The notes beneath the pieces are model-generated. The model had not been told where the DNA came from. It saw nothing but the letters and a program-made list of their open reading frames with translations, and searched no databases. A program made the translations under genes and the position numbers. This document shows positions 11,880-23,101 of a stretch of 64,000 bases of DNA, piece after piece. The stretch covers positions 1,178,001-1,242,000 of the forward strand of contig OZ218955.1 of assembly GCA_965112735.1 (NCBI GenBank), given 5' to 3'. Source of the stretch: Phaeosaccion multiseriatum (Eukaryota; Ochrophyta, other classes). Every line of letters begins with the position of its first letter. Position 1 is the first letter of the stretch.

Positions 11880-12546
11880 TGCAACACGACATAAACACGG
11901 GTGGTGTGGGGTCGTGGGGGACGTTCGTCGCTCACACACGGGGGGCAGGAGGCAGAGGGCGTCCTCGCTTTATTTGGTTCAAGCAGAAGCACCAGCTTTC
12001 GGTGGAAGGTGAGCCGGTTCCGGTGTTTGCTGGTGCTTCTTCTTCTCGAGAGGTCTCGGGGAGGGAGTGAAGAAGATGCTTGAGGGACTGTCTCATGTTT
12101 TGTTTTTTTTAATTTATCTATACTTGACCTGTTTAATTTTTATAATTAAAGTTGTGTTGCCAGCAGCTAAGCTTAGAAGGGAAGTGCCCCCCTTTTTGGA
12201 AGCGAAGCTCCCTCTCTGGACAGTCGATCACTTGACAGGCCAAGAAGGAGCGAGCTGCAGCTTGAGCTCTGCGCTACGTGAGCGCAGAGCAAAGCAGCAA
12301 TTGTGAGCAGAGGGCCTCTATATCGACATCGAGTCCAAACTGAGGCGCATTTGATGGAAGCGTCGTCCTCTCCCTCCCCCCTAGCGTTGGAAGATCGATC
12401 CTCTACGGCACCCTCTGCGGCTGGAGACGTGATTGTCTCTTCTCGGCTCCGTTCTCTCGCTCCACGGGCCGACTTACATTCCTCTAATTGTATCGACGCA
12501 CTGATGGGCTCAGAGTGGGGTCATACTCCCGACTCATGTACTCTCT

Positions 12547-12599
<53 letters not shown>

Positions 12600-12943
12600 T
12601 CTCCACCTCTATCTCTATCTATCTCTCTCTCCCCTTGACACAAAGAAGAGGCAAAAAAGAGAGCAGCAAAAAAACGGACCACCTCCGACGCCCACCCAGG
12701 CGCAAGAAGGTGGGCCTCATACCACCACCCATGAACATGAGCACGGTGCCTACTTTAGGGTCCCCTCTCCCCCCCTTGCCCACACATGCACCCGTCGGCG
12801 CTCCTCTCCCCTCCCCTCCCTTCCCTCCAAAACTATGATCCTCCCAAGCGGGCCTTCTTCCCTCGCACAAGCAGGCAAGCAGAGTGGGCGCGGAGAGAGT
12901 GGTGGGCCTCCTCATCCTCGTCGTCGCCAACACATCATTTGCT
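11880..12943. other. Convergent intergenic interval with AT-rich and (TC)n segments
   Basis: 1.06 kb between the nitroreductase and SNARE 3' ends. It contains an AT-rich patch around 12100-12160 (probable 3' end signals), a (TC)n microsatellite at about 12548-12602, and no supported gene. Short frames in it are low complexity. Confidence 0.5.
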
Positions 12944-13907
12944 TTATGTCACAAGGGCGTTGACGTGCGAAGTCCCTTCAGTGGTGGCCTTGTTGAGCTT
13001 CCCCAACTCCGCTTCGGTACGGGCAATGCCCACCGCGTTCTCGGCCACCTGAGCCGAAATGTCCTTACTCTGCTGCGCCAGGTCGTCCAGAAGGCTGTCA
13101 ATCGCGCTCAACTGCCCCCCAAACTCCTCCGTAACGCCTCCGCCTCCTCCTCCTGCGCCTGGTGCCCCCTTCCCTCCGTTGGTATCTCCTCTTCCCATCG
13201 ACATGTGAGACGGCCCTCCCCCTCCTCCTAGCCCTCTTTGCCCATTTGTCGCCGTCGCCGTAGCCCCCCTTGCTTGTTGCTGCTGCTTGCGGTATGCCCT
13301 TTCGAACTCGCGTTGCTCTGCATCCTGCTCCTCCTTCTCTTTCTTCTTCTTCGCCGCCTCCGCCTCTCTCTGCTTTCTGGCTTCCTCCTGTTCTTTGCTG
13401 GGCCCGCAACAGCAGCAGGGCATACATGTGGCGTAGAAGCCAAAGCCGTGCTTCAGCTTGTTGTCGGCGACCTCTAGCTCTTGCTTGGTGGTCGACACAC
13501 CTTTGTTGACCCCGTCGAGCTGCAGATGGATGGATCAGAGGACGCGTGTAGATGGATGATCAGGGGCGGCGTGTACAGACTAGAAATGTTTAGATCGATG
13601 GATGAGAGGGGTGTATAAACATCTGGGCAAGAGGAGTGCAGACTGATCATAGGTTTGGAGAGGAGGATGGCAGTGTGTAAGGGGGTGGGATGGTGAGAGA
13701 GAGCGAAGTGGGGACTGGGAAAGAGCCATGAATTCATCGAGCCATGCTGACCTTTTCGTTGTTCTCCTTCAGCTGCACTTGCGTCTCGTTTCCTGAGAAG
13801 AAACAGGGGCCCAGGGACGAGCATAGAGTGAGATAGAGAAAGATCCGCGAGAGAAAGAGCAGAGAGACTATAGAGAGAGAAGAGAAATAGAGAGGGGGGT
13901 GGGAAAG

Positions 13908-13950
<43 letters not shown>

Positions 13951-14164
13951 TCAGAGAAAGAGTGAGGTAGGGATAAGAGAGAGAAAAAAAAAAAAGGGAC
14001 GAAGAGAGGTGCAAGACGGAGGGGAGTTGGAGGAAAATTCCCCCACCTGTCTGGACCGTCTCCTGCAGAGCAGCCAAGCTTCGATCAAGGGAGGCGCCAA
14101 CATTGGCCTTCGTCTCCACTATTTCCTCCTCCATGTCCTCCACGGTCCTTCCCACAGCCGCCAT
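12944..14164 (-). CDS. SNAP-25/SNAP-29-like Qbc-SNARE
   Basis: Three exons on the minus strand: 14164-14047, 13792-13752 and 13519-12944; phases 1 and 0 agree; about 244 residues. Residues about 15-75 form a Qb-type SNARE helix (SLAALQETVQT and NETQVQLKENNEK, then NKLKH). A cysteine cluster, CMPCCCC, follows at the position of the palmitoylated linker of SNAP-25. After a charged and Gly-rich linker, a C-terminal helix containing QSKDISAQVAENA fits a Qc-type SNARE motif with a central glutamine. There is no transmembrane segment, as expected for a Qbc-SNARE held by lipidated cysteines. Role inferred from family: fusion of secretory or endocytic vesicles at the plasma membrane or a late compartment. 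The Gly-rich linker is unusual. Confidence 0.78.
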
Positions 14165-14306
14165 GTTGCTCTGCTTTTTTTTTCACTTTTCAATTTTTCA
14201 ACTTGCGCGCAGCCGGGCCGAAGAACTAAGTCGCACACGTCGTCGCAAAGGAGCCCATCGATTTTGATCCGATTTTCAAGTTTCTCGGCCTTTTGAGCTT
14301 GATACG
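14165..14306. promoter_or_regulatory. Bidirectional promoter interval, SNARE / ASH2-like gene
   Basis: 142 bp between divergent ATGs, with a T-rich run (CTTTTTTTTTCAC) near the SNARE start. Promoter role inferred from arrangement. Confidence 0.4.
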
Positions 14307-17300
14307 ATGGAAGGCAGCATGAGTGAAGCCACCAGGGTCTTGGGGAAGAAGAGGCCGTTGAGCCCATCGGGGAGCAAGGCGAAAGAAGGCAGGGATGATG
14401 ATGATGGTGGCAGGGAGAAAGGAGTGGGAGATGGGGAGGGAGGAGAGGAGAGGGCGCCACCGGGAGACCTTGAAGCGCTTACTGCAGCAGAGGATCCTGT
14501 GAAGAAGGGGTCCGTAGACAAAAAGCAAGTCGAGGGCGGAGTATCAATAGGGGGTGAAGCAGCGGTAGGACGGGGAGGGGGGGTGGGTGGTGGAGGAGCA
14601 GGAGCAGGAGCAGAAGGGGGAGCAGAAGGAGGAGCAGAAGGAGGATCCGCAGGAGGAGGAGGAGGAGGAGGAGGAGCAGGAGCAGTAGCAGCACCAGCAG
14701 CACCAGCAGCACCAGCAGCACCAGCACCACCACCAGCAGCAGGAGGAGGTGCAGGAGGAGGAGGAGGGAAAGGGTCAACAAAAAGGAGCAGCTCACCAGC
14801 CACATCCGTAGCATCCTCGTCGGGAGGAGCTGGGGGAGGAAAGAGTAAGAAAGCCAAGAAGAACCCGGGGAAGCAAAAGGGGAAGCAGCGTGCTCCCGGC
14901 GGGCCATCTGCGGCAGTCTGGGAACCGTCGGTGAGGACAAACAGACAAGAGGGAGAGAGAGTGATGTATGTAGATAGAGATGGAGAGAGATGCACACAGA
15001 GAGAAGGCGAGACGTGAGACTTGCGAAGGGTTGAGCGTTTGTTCCATGCTTACTCTCCGCGTCACTCATTCCTTTTCCCTCTTCTCCTCTCTGCCATCCC
15101 CCCGCTCCCCACCCTTCTCCCCCTTTCTCACCCCTCCGCCTCCTTCTCGCCCTCCCCTCTCTTCCTCTTCCTCTCCACGCAGGGGGTGAGTCTGTCCAAA
15201 CCCAACGGCGGAGACACCGCGTCTCAACTCGTGCTCTCCAAGGACCAGCTCACCGTCACCGGAGAGAGAGGCTACTGCATGAGCCGAGCATCGCACGGCG
15301 TGTCTGAGGGGGAGTGGTACTGGGAAGTGCTGTGTCTGGGAGTGCCCGGCTCCAGTAGCCAGGTGAGGAGTGTTGCCTTACCTTGCTTCTTTCGGTCGTG
15401 GGTGTGAAGGTGGGGGTGGCAGAGGTGGTGGATGGTGGGGGGTTTGGCATTCATTCCCACCCTCCCCTGCCTGCTGATACCTGACACTTCTCCCCTCTCT
15501 GCTACTACTCAATCTTTCACAACTACAGCTTCTACGACTACTGACACTACTCTACTCAAATCTTCCCCTACTACATCTTACACTTGTATTGCCCACCCCT
15601 TTGCTTCGCTCCCTTCTCTCTCCTCCCTCCCCCCCCCCCCCCCCCTCCTCTCTCTCTGAAGGGGCACTACCGTGTGGGTTGGTCGGCAAGGAAGGGCGAG
15701 GTGCAGGGGCCTGTCGGGTACGACATCCACAGCTACGGTTACAGAGACCTGGAAGGGTCCAAGATTCATCAGTCCGCTCGCTACGACGGTTACGGCGACG
15801 AGTGGGGAGTGGGGGATGTGATTGGGTGCTACATCAAGCTACCCAAACAGGCGGCGGGGAGCGGCATCGTGCCCGGCAAGGGGGTCATTGAGGGCAGTGA
15901 GATGAGGTGTGTGGGTGTGTGGGTGTGTGAGGGTGTGTGGGGGTAGTGGTGGGGGGGTGGGTGGTGGTGATGGTGGTGGTGGTGAACAGCTAAATGGCAG
16001 ACCTTGCCTTGTGCCCTTGCCCGTGGGCTCTATGGAAGTGGGGCCCATGGAACGAACTCAGAATGGCCTGGCCTGTACATGTGCGTGCGTGCGTGTGTGT
16101 GCGTGTGTGCGTGCGTGCGTGGGTGCGTGCGTGTCCTCCCCCCCCCCCTAACACGTGTGCTTCACATGACATCGTCTTTCCCTCTCTCTCTGTCTCTCTT
16201 TCTCGTGCCCGTATACCTTCCTGCCCCGACGCACCCTCCTCCCTCCTCTCCCTCTCTCCTCTCCCTCCCCCCCCCCCCACAGGTTCTTCAAGAACGGCGT
16301 GGATCAAGGTGTTGCCTACTCACAGATCACCACCCCGTCGGGAGCGCTCTTCCCGGCGGTCAGCCTCTACGGGTGAGTATGCTCGGGGGTTTCGGGCGTT
16401 CGGTAGAGACGCCCAATTGTTGAGGGGTGAGGGGCTCGGGAGTTTGGGATAGACAGCAGCTTAGGGGGGTTGGGGTGCTGCAGATACCCAAGTCTGAGGA
16501 AGTGCAAGTACAGTTCGCTTGTTTGCTTCTCCAGCTCCAGCGCGAACAGAGCAAGGGAGTGCGCTGATGCCTTTCCCCCCTCCCCATCATTCTCTGCCTT
16601 TGACTGCACGCTCCACACGTTGCTTCTGCTGCTGCTACTTCCGTACCACTGCTAATGCTGATGCTGCTGCTGCTGCTGCTGCCCCCGCTACTACTACCAC
16701 TTCTGCTAGTACTACCCCTACTCCTCCGCTTCTATTACTACTACTACTACTACTACTGTCACCACTACTACTACTACAACTACTACGACAACCCCTCTAC
16801 TACTGCCGTCGGGTGGTGTTCCAACTCCGCCTCACCCTAACCCTTCTGCTCCTCTTGCTGCTCTCCTCCGCAGCGGTGGGTCGCGTCTCCGAGTGAACTT
16901 CGGTCCCCACTTCATCTTCCCCCTATCTTCTTCTTCTTCCTCCTCCTCCTCCTCCTCCTCCTCCTCCTCCTCTTCCCTGTCCGCTCATCAAAAGTCGCCT
17001 ACGAAGGGCTCCAAAGGAGGAGGATCCTCACGGTGCAAGGCGATTGCCGCTCTCAAACCGCTCGATGCAAAGAAGGACATTCAGGTGAGTAGGGGGAGGG
17101 GGTAGAGAGACTCTGGTTGGGGTAGCTGAAAGACTGAAGGACTGGCTGACTGACGGACTGACGGACTGACGGACTGACTGACCGACTGACGGACTGACTG
17201 ACGGGTCTGGGTCAGCAACGATGCCCCCTCGATGACTGCTCTGCACTTATACTCTCTAGCCATGTAACTGACTGCTCTCTACCCATGTGACTGACTCCTC

Positions 17301-17406
17301 CATGCTTATGTGGCTGACTGCTCAGGAGCATTTGCGGTGGGTGCAGGAGCAACAACGCATCCGGGCAGAGGAGCGGCAGCGCATCAAGAAAGAGGAACAG
17401 GAGTGA
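14307..17406 (+). CDS. ASH2L: ASH2-like SPRY-domain protein (Set1/COMPASS subunit)
   Basis: Six exons: 14307-14930, 15183-15362, 15662-15906, 16283-16372, 16874-17084 and 17326-17406; all phases agree; about 476 residues. The N-terminal 200 residues are low complexity (Gly/Ala-rich, Lys-rich nuclear-type patches). The SPRY domain starts at about residue 215 and shows [71 protein letters not shown] and RVNFGPHF, each matching an ASH2L landmark. In ASH2L this domain binds RbBP5 and activates SET1/MLL H3K4 methyltransferases. The winged-helix/PHD part of animal ASH2L is not visible, as in several protist homologues. A polySer loop and a charged C-terminal helix (EEQRRIRAEER-like) follow the domain. 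Role inferred from family. Confidence 0.85.
16625..16800. repeat. CTG/CTA trinucleotide repeats in ASH2 intron 4
   Basis: Interrupted runs of GCTGCTGCT, then TACTACTAC, inside intron 16373-16873. Confidence 0.75.
17130..17212. repeat. GACTGACG-type tandem repeat in ASH2 intron 5
   Basis: Imperfect 4-8 bp units of GACTGAC/GGACTGAC in intron 17085-17325. Confidence 0.75.
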
Positions 17407-18056
17407 TGACGGATAAGAATGATCATGAATGAATGCGCGGGTGAGTCGATGACTGAGTCGACGAATGAAGGGGCTGCCACCAGCCCTCAGCGTCAGCGGC
17501 AGAGGAGACAACAGAGAAGAGGGGGGGGGGGGCAGCTTGGTACTGACAAATCGATTCCTCGCTCGTAGATGATGGGCGGATAGATGCATCTTTGAATAGA
17601 ACTGTTCCCGTTGACTCGCTCAACGCAATGAATAGCAACCCCCCAGGTCGATTGATGCCGTCAGTCATGGGTGTTGAGAGCCCCCCCCCCCTCCCCTTGT
17701 CAGTCACAAGCTTGGAATCCGTAAATGTATCTCGTTTGACAATATTGAAGGGTCGAAGGTTCTATCGTATGTGTATTTCATAATGAAAGATGAGACGCTC
17801 TAAGGTTCTATCTTATGTGTAGTTGTTAGTATGTAGAAGTGTTGAGTGATGGGTGTGTAACGGCGGCGCAGATGGCGCGGCAATAATGAACCAACAAGCG
17901 AGGGGGTGAAGTGGGCCGATCGACGGAAGGGGGGGCTTTGTACAGACAGGCAACAGACCAGAGAAAGATACACCACAGAGACGGGAGACGGCACAACCTA
18001 AGTGCACAAACGAACAAAAAGACCAAGGATAAGGATGAGAGAGATACGCGGCCTCC
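17407..18056. other. Convergent intergenic interval
   Basis: 650 bp between the ends of ASH2 and the lectin gene. It contains a repeated phrase, AAGGTTCTATC, near 17755 and 17801. No gene is seen. Confidence 0.5.
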
Positions 18057-19310
18057 TTAGAGTAAGTGGCTCTTCTTGGTCTCGTTGTACTTGAACCAGC
18101 TCAGCAGCATGCCCGCTCCCATGACACCAAAGAGCATGTAGAAAGGCGTCTGCCAGTTCATCACACCTCCCCCAACCCCGCCGCCCAAGTGGTCCTCCAA
18201 ATGCCGCCCGACCTTGGTCTCCACCTTGGCCGCCACTCGCTGAAGGTTCTTCTCAAGCGCCTGGCGCACCCCAATGTTGACATCCTGCTCAAGGGCACTC
18301 ACACGTGACTCCAGAATGCCCTGCACACGACGGTGGAAGCGATCCTCAAGCTCCGCTATCCGGGCCTCCGCGGCGGTCTCTGCCTGGTCCAATGCCGACA
18401 TGGCAATGCTGAGCTTTGCGTGCACACCAAACAACTCGTGCTCCATGTGGTGGACAAGGTGCATCATCTCGGCGTCCTTCCCGTCCATTTCGGAGTCGCC
18501 CTGAGTCGAGTCCATCGAGGAGGCCTCGTTGGGGTCATCAAACATACCCACATGCAACATGTCTTGGTTGTTGAACGAGGTGGGGGAGGTGTGAGCCATA
18601 ATGCCCAGGGTAGACTGCGACACCCAGTCCCCAGGCAGAGAGTCTACGTTCACGGTAGTGCAGCGCCTCCACCGCCCCGTGTTGCGCGAGTCCACATCCA
18701 CAATCAGCTCCTTGCCATTGGCGTTCATACGCACGCGAATGGCCGAGGCCTTGAGAGCGTTAAAGTCGTCCCTCCCCTCCCAGTAGCGGAGGTTGGCGTT
18801 GCAGCCCACGCTCTGGTCCATCATCTGCTGCTTGTTGAGGGTGCCATCATTGACCAGGACGCGCACGTCGCGGTGGCGGGAGGCGAAGGGGTCCGCGTCC
18901 CGGTTGGTATCCACCACAATCACCACGCCCGTAAAGCCGGACTCAAAGCCATACGTGTCGCCGTCACTAGGGCCACGCTTGTTGGTGAGGTGGAAGGACA
19001 AGTTGTCTCCGTGGTTGCGCTCGTCCCCACCGCTGATGCGGAACTTGAAGAGAGAGGAGAAGGTGTTGGTGTTGAGGAGCGCCCTGCTCCACAGCCAGCC
19101 CCTCTGGTTCTCTCGGTCGTTGGTGAGGCGCACAAAGCTCTGCATGGGCCGGGCGTTGCCTCCCTTGGCGAAGAAGCTCACGATGCGGTTGCCATCAAAG
19201 TCGAGTTGGGAGAAGGGGGCCGTCATGCTGGTTTTGTTGAGGAGGTCGGCGCGGACGACGCATGCCGCCGCGAGGAGGAAGAAGAGTGTGGTGCGGATGA
19301 AGTGCTGCAT
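18057..19310 (-). CDS. ERGIC-53/EMP47-like L-type lectin cargo receptor
   Basis: Single exon of 417 residues. An N-terminal signal peptide (TTLFFLLAAACVVRA) precedes an L-type lectin domain at about residues 25-255, with FDGNRIVSFFAKGG, SLFKFRISGG, GDNLSFHLTNKRG, GFESGFTGVVIVVDTNRD and STLGIMAHTS. A helical stalk follows (about 280-370), then a transmembrane segment near residues 386-406 and a short cytosolic tail ending KKSHLL. This is the plan of ERGIC-53/VIP36/EMP47 proteins, which bind N-glycans on secretory cargo between ER and Golgi. The tail has a di-lysine but not at the -3/-4 positions of a classic KKxx signal. Unlike its neighbours this gene has no intron. Confidence 0.88.
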   Translation of the reverse strand: MQHFIRTTLFFLLAAACVVRADLLNKTSMTAPFSQLDFDGNRIVSFFAKGGNARPMQSFVRLTNDRENQRGWLWSRALLNTNTFSSLFKFRISGGDERNHGDNLSFHLTNKRGPSDGDTYGFESGFTGVVIVVDTNRDADPFASRHRDVRVLVNDGTLNKQQMMDQSVGCNANLRYWEGRDDFNALKASAIRVRMNANGKELIVDVDSRNTGRWRRCTTVNVDSLPGDWVSQSTLGIMAHTSPTSFNNQDMLHVGMFDDPNEASSMDSTQGDSEMDGKDAEMMHLVHHMEHELFGVHAKLSIAMSALDQAETAAEARIAELEDRFHRRVQGILESRVSALEQDVNIGVRQALEKNLQRVAAKVETKVGRHLEDHLGGGVGGGVMNWQTPFYMLFGVMGAGMLLSWFKYNETKKSHLL

Positions 19311-19976
19311 GATGAAAGAGTAGGTGGTAGTTGGTAAAAGAAGAGGAGGGGTGGTAGGAGGAAAAGAGAAGGGGGGGGGAGAGTCGAGCGGAGAGGGTTA
19401 CCGTAGAGGCTCCTGCTGCTGCTGCGTGCTGTTCCTTGGCGGTGGGGGGACAGGTCTTTGATGACCTTCCTTAGTCCTGGTGTGGTTAGCAGCGGTGGTA
19501 GCTGTAGCGCGGGCTAGTCCAATTCCCTTGGCGGAATTGAAAGAGTGATCTCGATGACCACAGCCCAAAGACCCAGCACGCTGCACGCTGAGACTGCTCC
19601 TCCTCTCTCGGCTCCCTTCTCTGGAGGTCCGATTCCCGATTGCTTTTTGTACTAACTGATTCTTCTCCTTTACTAACTGCTCTGAGTTGGATCACTCGAT
19701 TAGCCGAGTGGGTCTGGAATTTCTTGTATAACGGAGGGCTGCCCCAAGGCTGCCGACAAAGACACGTAATAAGTTCAGCGCGGAGAAGTCCTGACACCAG
19801 CCGCCAACTGTGAGTCTAGAACCAACATGTGAATTTGATCCTATTGATCCCCCATCACACGAGGGAGGAAGCGAGAGACGGGGCTTGGTCCCCCTTTTCT
19901 CTCAAGAAGAAGAGAAAGAATAACACGGCGCTGCTAACCTCCCCCCCTCCCTGTTTTTGAGTCACATTCCGGCCGG

Positions 19977-20412
19977 ATGTTCGGGTCAAAGCAAGCAGTC
20001 ACAGCCCTTAGGAGGAGGAAGGCGGACGAGAGAAATCTGTACTACCCTATGGAGGTGCGTGTGTGCGTTTGATATGTGCTTGTGTGTGTGTTGCGCGCTG
20101 CGTGGGAGAGAAAAGAGGACAAAGGAGGAGGGCATTTAAGTGAAGCCTTTCCATTTTAATTTCTCATCTCTTTCTTCTGTCTCTCTCCCTTCCTCAATCA
20201 TTTCCATACCTCCTCAACCACCACGAGCCGCACTGCACACGAGGACGACGCAGCCAGGTCGAACTGTCACGAGTTCTGCCCCACGAGACATCCCCACGAC
20301 CAGGGACTTGTCATTGGAGGGTTGTAACGTCCGACTCGTGACTAAGTGCCGCTTCTGTGGTTGCACCATTTACTCCGACCTTGCCTTCCCTTCCAAGAGA
20401 GTGGGCGAGTGA
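19977..20412 (+). CDS. Possible small spliced gene with CxxC segment
   Basis: ATG at 19977 opens 26 codons (basic, MFGSKQAVTALRRRKADER) up to a donor-like GAG|GTGCGT at 20054. A phase-0 acceptor candidate, GACGACGCAG, at 20253 would join a second exon, 20254-20412, encoding a segment with KCRFCGC and a stop just before the GAGT repeat. Nearer AG dinucleotides exist, so the acceptor is doubtful. No family is recognised. Confidence 0.25.
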
Positions 20413-20660
20413 GTGAGTGCGTGGGTGAGTGCGTGAGTGAGTGCGTGAGTGAGTGCGTGAGTGAGTGAGTGGGTGAGTGAGTGAGTGAGTGAGTGAGTGA
20501 GTGAGTGAGTGAGTGAGTGAGTGAGTGTGTGTGCGAGTGGATGAGTGAGTGATTGTGTGTGTGAGTGAATGAGTTAGTGAGCGTGTGTGTGAGTAAGTGA
20601 GTGAGTGAGTGAGTGAGAGACTGACTGACTGACTGACTGACTGACTGAGTGAGTGAGTTG
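20405..20660. repeat. (GAGT)n / (GACT)n satellite-like array
   Basis: About 250 bp of GAGT units with scattered GCGT and GTGT variants, ending in seven or so GACT units. The tetramer shifts from GAGT to GACT within a single array. Confidence 0.9.
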
Positions 20661-21266
20661 GACTAGAGAGAAACAAGGGGCCTCTGAGATGGCCTGCCCT
20701 TCGAGTGAGTGAGTTGAGTGGTTGTGACACATACAAAAGGGGATGCGCGGCCCCGCCCACTCCACTCCCCCAAAGGCAGCGATCGACGTACTCCGAGATC
20801 GCCTCCCCTTCATGAGTGAGTGGGACCAGAAAACCCGAAGTGTGTGTGTATGTGGTGAAGACACAAAAGGCCTACTCCACCCCATCTACACCGATATCCT
20901 GTTGCCGACCCTTAGAGTGGGTCAGTGAGAGAGTGACCTTCGCCGTTTTTCTCATCCTTCCGTAGAGTAGGACTGGTATACAAAGACCGAATGTGTGGGC
21001 GAGCTTTGAACTCTCAAAAGAATGATGAGTGCCCATGATTTTTTTTTCCCTTCTCCCGGTTCACAACTTTACTGTAATTCTTACCTATATAAATAAAGCT
21101 ACACTATGACACTGCTGATGAATGTGCGCCATGCTAGTCACAAACGCCACCACCCCTCCAGGGCCCAGCTATACAGAGCCCCGTACGTAGAAGTACAAAA
21201 CAGCGCGAGTGTACACCAGCAAAGGGGCACACAAAGAGGGCGCTGTAATAGGAAAGAGAGAACGTG

Positions 21267-21367
21267 CTACCGAATGCTCGGGTGTACGCCGAGAAGCAGG
21301 CGTGCGCGAGCCACCGGGTCCACCCTATCCAACGTTCTGGCCGGAATCCACACTGCCGGGTGATAGC

Positions 21368-21400
<33 letters not shown>

Positions 21401-22436
21401 CTTGCTCCTCCGTAACTGCTCCTCGGTTCTCCTCCCACCACGCCTGCTTCACTTTGCGACTGCCTGTCTTTGACGGCAACGTTCGTCCCCCCCCACCCCC
21501 CCCCGTCTGCTGCCTTTCACTTGCCCACCCACCCTCTCCTCCACTGCGGCTGCTTGGACGGCAGGAGGGCCGGCTCCCCCCGGCACTGCTGCCCCTCCCC
21601 TTGTGCAACGCCGCCACCGAAGCTGCTCGGCTGGCTTGTTTCTTTTGCTCCAGGATGTCAAACTTGTGCTGCAGATACTGCACATTCTTCCTGTGTACGC
21701 CCGTGTTCATCTCTACTGCTGGGGGGACTAGCGTTGCCCTCCCGCCGTGCCCAGTGGCCCCACCACCTACGCGGCCGGAAAGAGGCCCGCGGGCCCCCCT
21801 CTTCCTCCCACACGTGGAGGATGCGGCCCGCCTGCCGTCCCTTCTGCTGGTGCTACTACTGCTGCTCGTACTGCGCTCCTCCTCCCCGCTCATGGGGGGA
21901 AGCCTCTTCGACGAAGTCTGTGGTGCAGGGCCGTTGCAGGCAAGCATGTTTTCCTTGTCAGGAGCTTCCCCACGTGCCGTAGTACAGCCCAACGCAGCCT
22001 CAGCTGCCACTCTCGCCAGTCTTTTGGTGTTGGCCTTTGCTGCTGCCTCCGATATCTCGGCCAAAGCTATTAGTCTCGATAAGCTTCTTGTGCTGCGCCC
22101 ACCACCCAAGCTCCGCCCACCACCCATCCCACCACCTGCTCCTCCTGCTCCGGCTGCTCCCGCTGCTCCCACTGCTCCACTAGCACCGCCACGCGCAGCA
22201 CCTCTCACGTCCAAGGTCGACCCGCCCCCCACGCCGACTTGGGCATCGTGTCTCCGACGCATGGCCTCTACATGCGCCCGCTGGTTTGCATTTCCCCTCT
22301 TTCGCAGGATCGCCTCCTCCATCCGGACCATGGAGGAGTTGAGGCATTTACTCAGCTCGGATTTCTGCCGTGCCGAGGTGGCGATTCTGTTATCCTGTCT
22401 GTCCAAGTGCAGCTTCGCTCTCCGTAGCTCCTCCAT
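21267..22436 (-). CDS. Unknown protein with N-terminal coiled coil and disordered middle
   Basis: Open from the ATG at 22436 to a stop at 21267, about 389 residues; frame openness continues a little upstream, so an earlier exon is possible. Residues 1-70 are strongly helical (MEELRRAKLHLDRQDNRIA, then MVRMEEAILRKRG). A Gly/Ala-rich linker follows, then a helix (LSRLIALAEISEAAAKANTKR), a Ser/Arg-rich basic region, a second short conserved-looking helix (RKNVQYLQHKFDILEQKK) and a polyGln run near the C-terminus (CAG repeat, 21370-21400). No enzyme motif and no recognised family. The overall shape suits a cytoskeletal or scaffold protein, but that is a guess. Confidence 0.6.
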
Positions 22437-23101
22437 GTCCACTCTCCCTGCCCCTCTCTCCCTCCTGAGGCTCTCTGTTAATTACCCCGCCTGCTGTTCT
22501 TTCGAATCCTTATCCTTCGTCTCCTTCAGGCTGCTCTTCTATCAGCCCTCTCCCATCTCTCCTTTTCCGGGCTTGTCTTCCTCCCCCCCATGCCCGGCCG
22601 CTACCTGTACCTACCCACTTGGCCACAGGATGAATCTCTCTCGGGCGAAGTGCCTGTTGGCATCTTCGGTGGGAGACTGTCTCGTCCTTTTTATTATCTA
22701 AGTTATCCCGTCTTCCCTTCCCTCAGAAGAGATTCGACGCAGGGCTCTACCAGCCCGCACAGCCCAGTCCTTGTGCTCCCGACCCCTTGCCAATGCGAAC
22801 TGCACTTGGATTCGTCGCGCTGAAGCGAAACTGTAAGACTTTGTTGACTTTTCGTTCTGGTGTTGGAAGCCGGGAGAAAAAGCGGAAGAGCGGCAATAAC
22901 ACCACCTGCCGCACCACCTCTCCCCTTCTCTATCTCCTTCTGTTCCTGTGCTTCATTGCCTGGGTCCGAAAAGAGCCCGGCGTTTTTGCCCCTGTTTAGC
23001 TCATCAACCGTCCCGCCAGCCCGAGCTGTCCCGCCGAGAGCTTATTGTTAGTAGCGAGCGGGCCAGGGCGTGTGACAGGCAGGCGGCAACCAGCACAAGC
23101 A
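22437..23101. promoter_or_regulatory. Divergent interval, unknown gene / DDI1
   Basis: 665 bp between divergent starts. Pyrimidine-rich, with no assignable core motif; may contain a 5' exon of the minus-strand gene. Confidence 0.3.

Larger units (their letters stand above)
19311..21266. other. Intergenic interval with possible small gene and GAGT repeat
   Basis: About 2 kb upstream of the lectin gene and downstream of the unknown minus-strand gene. It holds a weak two-exon candidate at 19977-20412 and a GAGT array at 20405-20660. From 20670 to 21110 there are scattered GAGTGAGT and GAGAGTGA phrases and an AATAAA at about 21093, but no supported coding region. Confidence 0.45.

Noticed and set aside
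12067-12306. Short plus-strand frame with a hydrophobic N-terminus
   Set aside because: Lies in the AT-rich 3' region after the nitroreductase; the hydrophobic stretch is a by-product of T-rich sequence.
18333-19337. 334-codon plus-strand frame opposite the lectin gene
   Set aside because: Antisense to a well-supported lectin domain; composition reflects GC-rich third positions of the real gene.
21454-22701. 415-codon plus-strand frame opposite the unknown minus-strand gene
   Set aside because: Pro/Ala/Leu-rich with no domain. The minus-strand frame has plausible helices and a polyGln run instead. The minus-strand choice is not certain, since neither has homology.
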